A stretch of 6,016 nt of DNA from an uncultured Caldilinea sp. (GTDB lineage Bacteria > Chloroflexota > Anaerolineae > Caldilineales > Caldilineaceae). Of the stretch, positions 1 to 6,016 are shown one piece after another. Both the position numbers and the translations under genes were made by a program. The stretch spans positions 1 to 6,016 of the forward strand of contig CALFWA010000026.1 in the NCBI GenBank assembly GCA_937928035.1. The letters run 5' to 3'. The notes below the pieces were generated by a model, which worked only from the letters and a program-made list of their open reading frames with translations, did not search any database and was not told the DNA's origin. Each line of letters starts with the position of its first letter. The first letter of the stretch is position 1.

Positions 1-213
<213 letters not shown>

Positions 214-217
<4 letters not shown>

Positions 218-1065
218 CGCACGTCGCCCGACAACCGCAGCAAGCGCCGCGACAGGACATCGTTGTGCGAGCCTCTTTGCTGGCGGCCATTGCGCTTCTG
301 ATTTTCTCCCTCTGGTATGTACGGCCCAATCCTGGTCAGTTGCTGGCTCCTCATACAATCGAGCGGCTGGCGGTGGTGGCCGGCAATTCCTTCCCGCCCG
401 ATTTCATGGAGCAGGGTTCGGTTCTGCTACGCCTTTCTCTCCAGACGCTGGCGATGTCGATTCTGGCAATGACATTTGCCGGGGTCACCGGCGTTGTGCT
501 TTCGTTTCCAGCCGCGCGCAATTTCTTGGCGCCGGGTGGCATTCTACTTCCTGCGGATGCGCTATGGGGTCGGCGGCTTTTCGGTGGAGGAATGCTGCTT
601 CTGACCCGCGCAATGTTGTTGATCGCCCGTTCGATCCCACCTCCCATCTGGGCATTGGTGCTCCTCTTTGTGCTCTTTCCGGGGCTGCTGCCGGGGGCGC
701 TTGCGCTCGGGATCTACACCATGGGCATCCTGGGGCGCTTGATGGCGGAAGCGGTTGAGAATCTTGATGAACGCCCCCTGCGCGCGCTCAAGGCCCAAGG
801 CGCCCCAGGCCCACATGTGTTTCTATATGCAGCTTTGCCCAGCACGCTGCCGGACTACGTCGCTTACATTCTCTATCGTTGGGAGGTGACCATCCGCGAG
901 ACGGTGGTCGTCGGGTTAGTCGGCGCCGGCGGGCTAGGGAGGCTCCTGACCGAGCAGCTCAGCAACTTCGACTATCGCGGGGTGACGGCGACATTGATTG
1001 CCTATCTGGCGCTGACGATTCTGGTCGATCTTCTCAGTGCAGCGGCGCGTCGCTCGCTTCGCTAA
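214..1065 (+). CDS. phnE: PhnE-type phosphonate/phosphite ABC transporter permease
   Basis: This is a 283-residue inner-membrane permease of the binding-protein-dependent importer family, a usual length for PhnE. Hydrophobic segments lie near residues 18-36, 73-98, 123-139, 143-172, 228-245 and 258-276. The cytoplasmic EAA loop that docks on the ATPase is seen at about 179-210: EAVENLDE, then a conserved G at 196 and a terminal LP at 208-209. PhnE-like landmarks are RSIPPPIWAL (139-148), YRWEVTIRET followed by GLVGAGGLG (221-242) and NFDYRGV (251-257). The start at 214 is chosen because it overlaps the ATPase stop as ATGA. No Shine-Dalgarno site precedes it, which fits translational coupling. 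No periplasmic binding protein gene (phnD) is visible and none could fit between these two genes, so it should lie upstream of the window or elsewhere. The substrate is inferred from family resemblance, and phosphite, hypophosphite or an alkylphosphonate cannot be told apart. Confidence 0.9.
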
Positions 1066-1081
1066 AGATGGGGGAAACGCG

Positions 1082-1312
1082 TCATCGATTGGCCCACCAG
1101 CCGATGAGTGCAACGATGCCATACAGCAGCAAGAAAAAGAGCACGGCGCCGGTCATGCACAGCCAACCGGCGATGGCGCCGCCCAGACCATAAAAGCGCC
1201 AGATCAGCGCGCCGCCGACGGCGTACAAAATCACAAAAAAGCCGATGACCAGTTGGCCTTCTGTGGTGCGGATAAACCGCATCGGATCGAATGCGCGTCG
1301 TTTTTCTGCCAT
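1082..1312 (-). CDS. Small two-helix membrane protein of unknown function
   Basis: This 76-residue protein has a basic N-terminus (MAEKRRAFDPMRFIR) followed by two hydrophobic stretches, about residues 20-42 and 44-73, joined by a short Gly-rich turn (YGLGG). It should therefore be a helical-hairpin integral membrane protein; positive-inside reasoning puts the N-terminus in the cytoplasm. I do not recognise a family. An in-frame ATG at 1363 would add 17 residues (beginning MASHPNANH), but that extension is polar and non-helical, lacks a ribosome binding site and crosses the promoter and inverted repeat. The ATG at 1312 is preferred because a perfect extended -10 element sits six bases upstream. 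There is no Shine-Dalgarno sequence, so translation is probably leaderless. The gene follows the lipid kinase on the same strand and converges with the PhnE gene, with 16 bases between stop codons. Confidence 0.72.
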   Translation of the reverse strand: MAEKRRAFDPMRFIRTTEGQLVIGFFVILYAVGGALIWRFYGLGGAIAGWLCMTGAVLFFLLLYGIVALIGWWANR

Positions 1313-1318
1313 GGATAG

Positions 1319-1327
1319 ATTATAGCA
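1319..1327 (-). promoter_or_regulatory. Extended -10 promoter (TGCTATAAT) for the small membrane protein gene
   Basis: On the minus strand TGC at 1327-1325 is followed by a perfect TATAAT at 1324-1319, the extended -10 form for the housekeeping sigma factor. Six bases separate it from the ATG at 1312, so the expected +1 falls on the A of the start codon, which predicts a leaderless transcript. The -35 region at 1342-1347 reads ACGCAA, a poor match to TTGACA; extended -10 promoters often tolerate that. One arm of a perfect inverted repeat fills the spacer. The call rests on sequence match and position only. Confidence 0.6.
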
Positions 1328-1380
1328 AGGGGATGCGTGATTTGCGTTGGGGTGTGATGCCACGAAACACGCATCCCCTT
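1327..1380. repeat. Perfect 13-bp inverted repeat between the lipid kinase stop and the small-gene promoter
   Basis: The left arm AAGGGGATGCGTG (1327-1339) is the exact reverse complement of the right arm CACGCATCCCCTT (1368-1380), with 28 bases between. The right arm overlaps the kinase stop codon (1379-1381, TAA on the minus strand). The left arm supplies the first T of the extended -10 element and lies between the -10 and -35 positions. In RNA it would form a 13-bp stem with a large loop. No T-rich tract follows on either strand, so it is not a standard intrinsic terminator. It could be an operator pair (arm centres 41 bp apart, about four helical turns), an mRNA 3' stabiliser or an attenuator-like element. 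Confidence 0.75.
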
Positions 1381-2314
1381 ACGGCGCCGGCACCAGCACG
1401 CGCAATGCACCGGGAAGAACGCTGCAACGCAACGGCCCAGCTTCCAACAGCTCGCCGTCGCTTTGGATGCGCTGGGGAGGGTCGCTGAAAATTTCCAAGG
1501 TTTTGACGCGCCAGCGATGCACCGCCGACAGCGAATCTCTTTCCGTCGCGTTCCCCTCTTCTCGCTCCGATGACGGCTGTCCTGCGTTCAGCACAGAGCC
1601 GGCCACATCCAACAGCGTTTTGAAGCCGGCCTGTTCAATCACGATCACATCGAGGAAACCGTCATCCACCGCAATATCTGGAGCTAAGAAAAGCCCGTTG
1701 CGGCCCAAATTGCCGGAATTGGCCACGATGCAGGTGACGCCTTCAAGCTCCTCTTTCTTGCCGTCTAAGAGGAGCCGATAACGAGCGGTCTGAGGCGCTA
1801 TCGCATTGCGCGCCGCAGACCACAAATAGGCGAAGACGCCGTAGCGGTTCTTGGCCTCGCGGTCGGCGCCCGCCACCATCTCCGCCTCCAGGCCCATGCT
1901 GACGCGCAACACAAAGGTGCGCTTGTTCACTTCACCCACGTCGATGACGCGAATCGCGCTGGATGGATCCGCCGCCACGCGCAAGGCATCCTCCAACGCT
2001 GCAGGAATGCCCAACTCGATCGACATCACGTTGGCCGTGCCGCCCGGCAGAATGGCGAGACAGGTTTGAGTCGAAGCGCCTGCGAGCGCTGCGGCCGCCT
2101 CGGCGACGCTGCCATCGCCGCCATAGATCGCCACGACATCGACGCCCGCTTTAATTGCTTCTCTGGTCAGATGCTCTGCGTCGCCCGCTTGTTTGGTGAT
2201 GCGGAGGTCCCATTCCACCGAATACTCCGAGAAGACGGCGTGTACGGTTTTCAGATTCAACCCCTCTTGCCCTGCGCCAGGATTGGCGATGATTTGAATC
2301 GAGCGTTTCTGCAT
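1379..2314 (-). CDS. Diacylglycerol/lipid kinase family protein (YegS/BmrU type)
   Basis: This 311-residue protein belongs to the diacylglycerol-kinase catalytic-domain family, which transfers phosphate from ATP to diacylglycerol, sphingoid bases or related lipids at the inner face of the membrane. Family landmarks are IIANPGAG (8-15), the nucleotide-binding GGDGSV (65-70), LPGGTANVMS (89-98) with LGIP after it, APDIAVDDGFLDV (211-223) with the conserved acidic pair D217/D218, and a C-terminal DGE (286-288) followed by the final strand RVLVP. Length is normal for the family. GGDGS replaces the commoner GGDGT, a conservative change. A polar stretch at about 244-260 (QPSSEREEGNATERD) looks like an insertion in the C-terminal beta domain. 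The start at 2314 is chosen because the NPGAG strand begins right after it and GGAGA lies five bases upstream; a longer ORF would overlap the transporter gene and add 38 unlikely residues. The lipid substrate cannot be read from the sequence. Confidence 0.9.
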   Translation of the reverse strand: MQKRSIQIIANPGAGQEGLNLKTVHAVFSEYSVEWDLRITKQAGDAEHLTREAIKAGVDVVAIYGGDGSVAEAAAALAGASTQTCLAILPGGTANVMSIELGIPAALEDALRVAADPSSAIRVIDVGEVNKRTFVLRVSMGLEAEMVAGADREAKNRYGVFAYLWSAARNAIAPQTARYRLLLDGKKEELEGVTCIVANSGNLGRNGLFLAPDIAVDDGFLDVIVIEQAGFKTLLDVAGSVLNAGQPSSEREEGNATERDSLSAVHRWRVKTLEIFSDPPQRIQSDGELLEAGPLRCSVLPGALRVLVPAP

Positions 2315-2319
2315 AGGTG

Positions 2320-2324
2320 TCTCC
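2320..2324 (-). promoter_or_regulatory. Ribosome binding site of the lipid kinase gene
   Basis: GGAGA on the minus strand lies five bases before the ATG at 2314, within the 19-base gap after the upstream transporter stop. It decides the kinase start over the longer open frame reaching back to 2428. Confidence 0.65.
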
Positions 2325-2333
2325 GTTCTGTAT

Positions 2334-3245
2334 TCAGGCGATCCACACCAATACCAGTGAAATGGTCGCCATGCTCGCCAATGTGCTGAAAAGCACGGCG
2401 GCGGCGACCAAATGCGGGGCGGCGACAAACTCCGTAGCCAGTACCGTGGCGACCACAGCCGTCGGCATCGACGCCTGTAAAATCATCACCTGACGCTCCA
2501 GACCGTCGATGCCAAAGAGGGCGCAAAGCGCCAGCGCCGCCAGCGGCGAAAGGCCCAGCCGAATCGCCATGCTGCGCCAGATCACGCGTTGCTCACGGTT
2601 GATCGGCGTTGCGCGCAATTGCACGCCGAGCAACACCAACATCATGGGAATGGCGGCGCCCGCCGTCAAATCAAGCGCTCGATAAAGCGGCTCCGGGATT
2701 GGGGCGGCCAGACGATTCAAAATGACGCCTAGAAGAGTGGCGTATACCACGGGGGCGTGCAGGCTCTGGCGAAGCGCCTTGCCCAGCGGCGCCGAGCCGG
2801 AAGAAGCGATGAAGACCCCGAGCGTGTTGGTCAACAGCGCGCTGATAGCGTAATAAATGGTCGCAATTGTCAGTCCGGCCTGACCAAGGGCGAAAAAAGT
2901 GATCGGTAGCCCCATGTTGCCGTTGTTGCTGATGGCGCTGGAAATAACCAGCGCCGCCCGTCGTTGGCGCTCCTGATCGAAACCTGCCATCCATCCGGCG
3001 AAACCTGTAACGAAATAGACCCCCAACACCAACAAAAGCACCTGTGTGAGCGCCGTCGTGCTGATATTCATGTTGTATAGGCTGCGGAAGACCAGCGCCG
3101 GCGAGGCCAGATAGAACACGACGCGCCCCAGCGTGCGTCCCTCCAGTGACATAAAACGCGCCAGTGCATAGCCGGCGCCGGCGACCAAAAAAACCGGCAA
3201 AACCGTGCTGGCGAATACGGACGCCAAATTTGCAAAAAGTGTCAT
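2334..3245 (-). CDS. AEC family (auxin efflux carrier-like) permease
   Basis: This 303-residue integral membrane protein resembles the AEC/Mem_trans secondary transporter family. Bacterial members export or take up organic acids such as malate or malonate, and many have no known substrate. About ten hydrophobic segments can be placed: roughly 12-30, 40-56, 67-86, 98-120, 124-146, 164-180, 191-210, 224-245, 251-271 and 276-302, the usual topology. Characteristic motifs are SNNGNMGLPI (106-115), at the helix break of the fourth segment, and the later IPMMLVLLGVQL (199-210) and QASMPTAV (257-264). The ATG at 3245 follows the preceding stop by nine bases with no clear Shine-Dalgarno site, so translation may depend on ribosomes finishing the upstream gene. 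The lipid kinase starts 19 bases after its stop, so the two should be co-transcribed. The substrate is unknown. Confidence 0.9.
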   Translation of the reverse strand: MTLFANLASVFASTVLPVFLVAGAGYALARFMSLEGRTLGRVVFYLASPALVFRSLYNMNISTTALTQVLLLVLGVYFVTGFAGWMAGFDQERQRRAALVISSAISNNGNMGLPITFFALGQAGLTIATIYYAISALLTNTLGVFIASSGSAPLGKALRQSLHAPVVYATLLGVILNRLAAPIPEPLYRALDLTAGAAIPMMLVLLGVQLRATPINREQRVIWRSMAIRLGLSPLAALALCALFGIDGLERQVMILQASMPTAVVATVLATEFVAAPHLVAAAVLFSTLASMATISLVLVWIA

Positions 3246-3254
3246 CGGTCGAAC

Positions 3255-3611
3255 TTAAAGGCGGCGTTGGGCGGTGGCTTCGGCTTCTTCTTCGGCGCCG
3301 ACATTGTGGAAGACCTGATAGTTTTCCAGCGTAGGGGTGAAAAATTCGACGACATATTCGTTGGGGATGCCCATCGGTTGTGTGATCTCTTCCAGCAAGG
3401 CGTGAATGAAAGCCGAACGTTGTGAAGGTTTCAGTTGGCGTGAAGCGTCGTCCCAAAGCAAAATTGTGCCATAGACGCCTTCGCCGGTGTAGTGCAAGTC
3501 GAGTTTGCCGATCGTCATCGGGGCGCCGTCGGCGGCGATCTGATCGAGATCGAACAATGCGTATTCTTCGGATGACTGAGTGCGCACCAGACGCTTAAGC
3601 TTGAGATTCAC
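3255..3611 (-). CDS. Conserved-looking hypothetical protein, 118 residues
   Basis: I do not recognise this protein. It is a small soluble polypeptide with no signal peptide or membrane segment. It looks alpha/beta: strand-like stretches YALFDLD (17-23), IGKLDLHYT (34-42) and GVYGTILLW (45-53), a probable helix at about 62-77 (PSQRSAFIHALLEEIT), strand-like EYVVEFF (85-91), then a charged tail AEEEAEATAQRRL. GTG at 3611 is preferred as start because GGCGAG lies five bases before it and the product begins MNLKLKRL. GTG at 3632 would add seven residues (MCGRRVA) but lacks a ribosome binding site. It lies between the HEAT-repeat gene (41 bases after its stop) and the AEC permease gene (nine bases before its start), so it is almost certainly in their operon. 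Its placement suggests it is a real gene rather than a shadow frame. Confidence 0.75.
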   Translation of the reverse strand: MNLKLKRLVRTQSSEEYALFDLDQIAADGAPMTIGKLDLHYTGEGVYGTILLWDDASRQLKPSQRSAFIHALLEEITQPMGIPNEYVVEFFTPTLENYQVFHNVGAEEEAEATAQRRL

Positions 3612-3652
3612 TGCAACTCGCCGCCCGCACACTCGTTGAGGCCAATCTGGTT

Positions 3653-4894
<1,242 letters not shown>

Positions 4895-4897
4895 AGA

Positions 4898-4902
4898 CTC
4901 CT
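4898..4902 (-). promoter_or_regulatory. Ribosome binding site of the HEAT-repeat gene
   Basis: AGGAG on the minus strand lies three bases before the ATG at 4894, a strong but closely spaced site. A second purine-rich copy (CGGGAG, 4919-4914) lies upstream as part of an imperfect direct repeat. Confidence 0.6.
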
Positions 4903-4926
4903 ACACCGGAAGCTCCCGACACCGAA

Positions 4927-6016
<1,090 letters not shown>

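Noticed and set aside
1327..1380. Rho-independent terminator at the inverted repeat
   Set aside because: The loop is 28 bases and no T-rich run follows the stem on either strand; it is kept as a repeat of unknown role.
1327..1380. Miniature transposable element or insertion-sequence ends
   Set aside because: Only 28 bases separate the arms, no flanking target duplication is seen and no transposase is present.
1347..1781. Plus-strand open frame of 144 codons opposite the lipid kinase
   Set aside because: Ser/Arg-rich antisense shadow; the minus-strand kinase motifs are unambiguous.
2671..3456. Minus-strand open frame of 261 codons
   Set aside because: It overlaps the AEC permease and the 118-residue gene in another frame; its Arg/His/Gly-rich, low-hydrophobicity composition is a frame-shift shadow of the permease.

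Overview
The window looks like an ordinary chromosomal segment from a member of the Chloroflexota, perhaps Caldilineae or Anaerolineae. This is inferred from style: LysM modules on long Thr-Pro linkers with a C-terminal beta-sandwich-like domain, an acidic HEAT-repeat protein, moderately GC-rich sequence and tight gene packing. No rRNA or other marker gene is present, so the placement is tentative.

Left part, + strand (1-1065): the 3' end of an ABC transporter ATPase of the phosphonate-import (PhnC) type runs into its permease (PhnE type) through a 4-base ATGA overlap. The ATPase ends unusually early, just after the H-loop.

Right part, - strand (6016 down to 1082): six genes all read leftward. 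In transcription order they are a secreted or surface LysM protein (its N-terminus lies beyond the right edge), a HEAT-repeat protein with acidic tails, a short unknown protein, an AEC-family (auxin efflux carrier-like) permease, a YegS/BmrU-type lipid kinase, and a small protein with two membrane helices. The first five are separated by gaps of only 9 to about 41 bases, which suggests one operon. The last gene has its own extended -10 promoter, placed so that transcription would begin at the start codon (a leaderless mRNA). A perfect 13-bp inverted repeat joins the kinase stop codon to that promoter. The two gene sets converge with only 16 bases between stop codons and no visible terminator.

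The left operon probably imports phosphonate, phosphite or a similar phosphorus compound. The right operon mixes cell-envelope functions (LysM, lipid kinase, membrane proteins) with a protein-interaction scaffold, but the sequence does not prove a shared pathway. No mobile element, CRISPR array, tRNA or rRNA was seen. The features most worth a second look are the inverted repeat with the leaderless promoter, the WxxWEDD motif found in both acidic tails of the HEAT protein, and the truncated ATPase.
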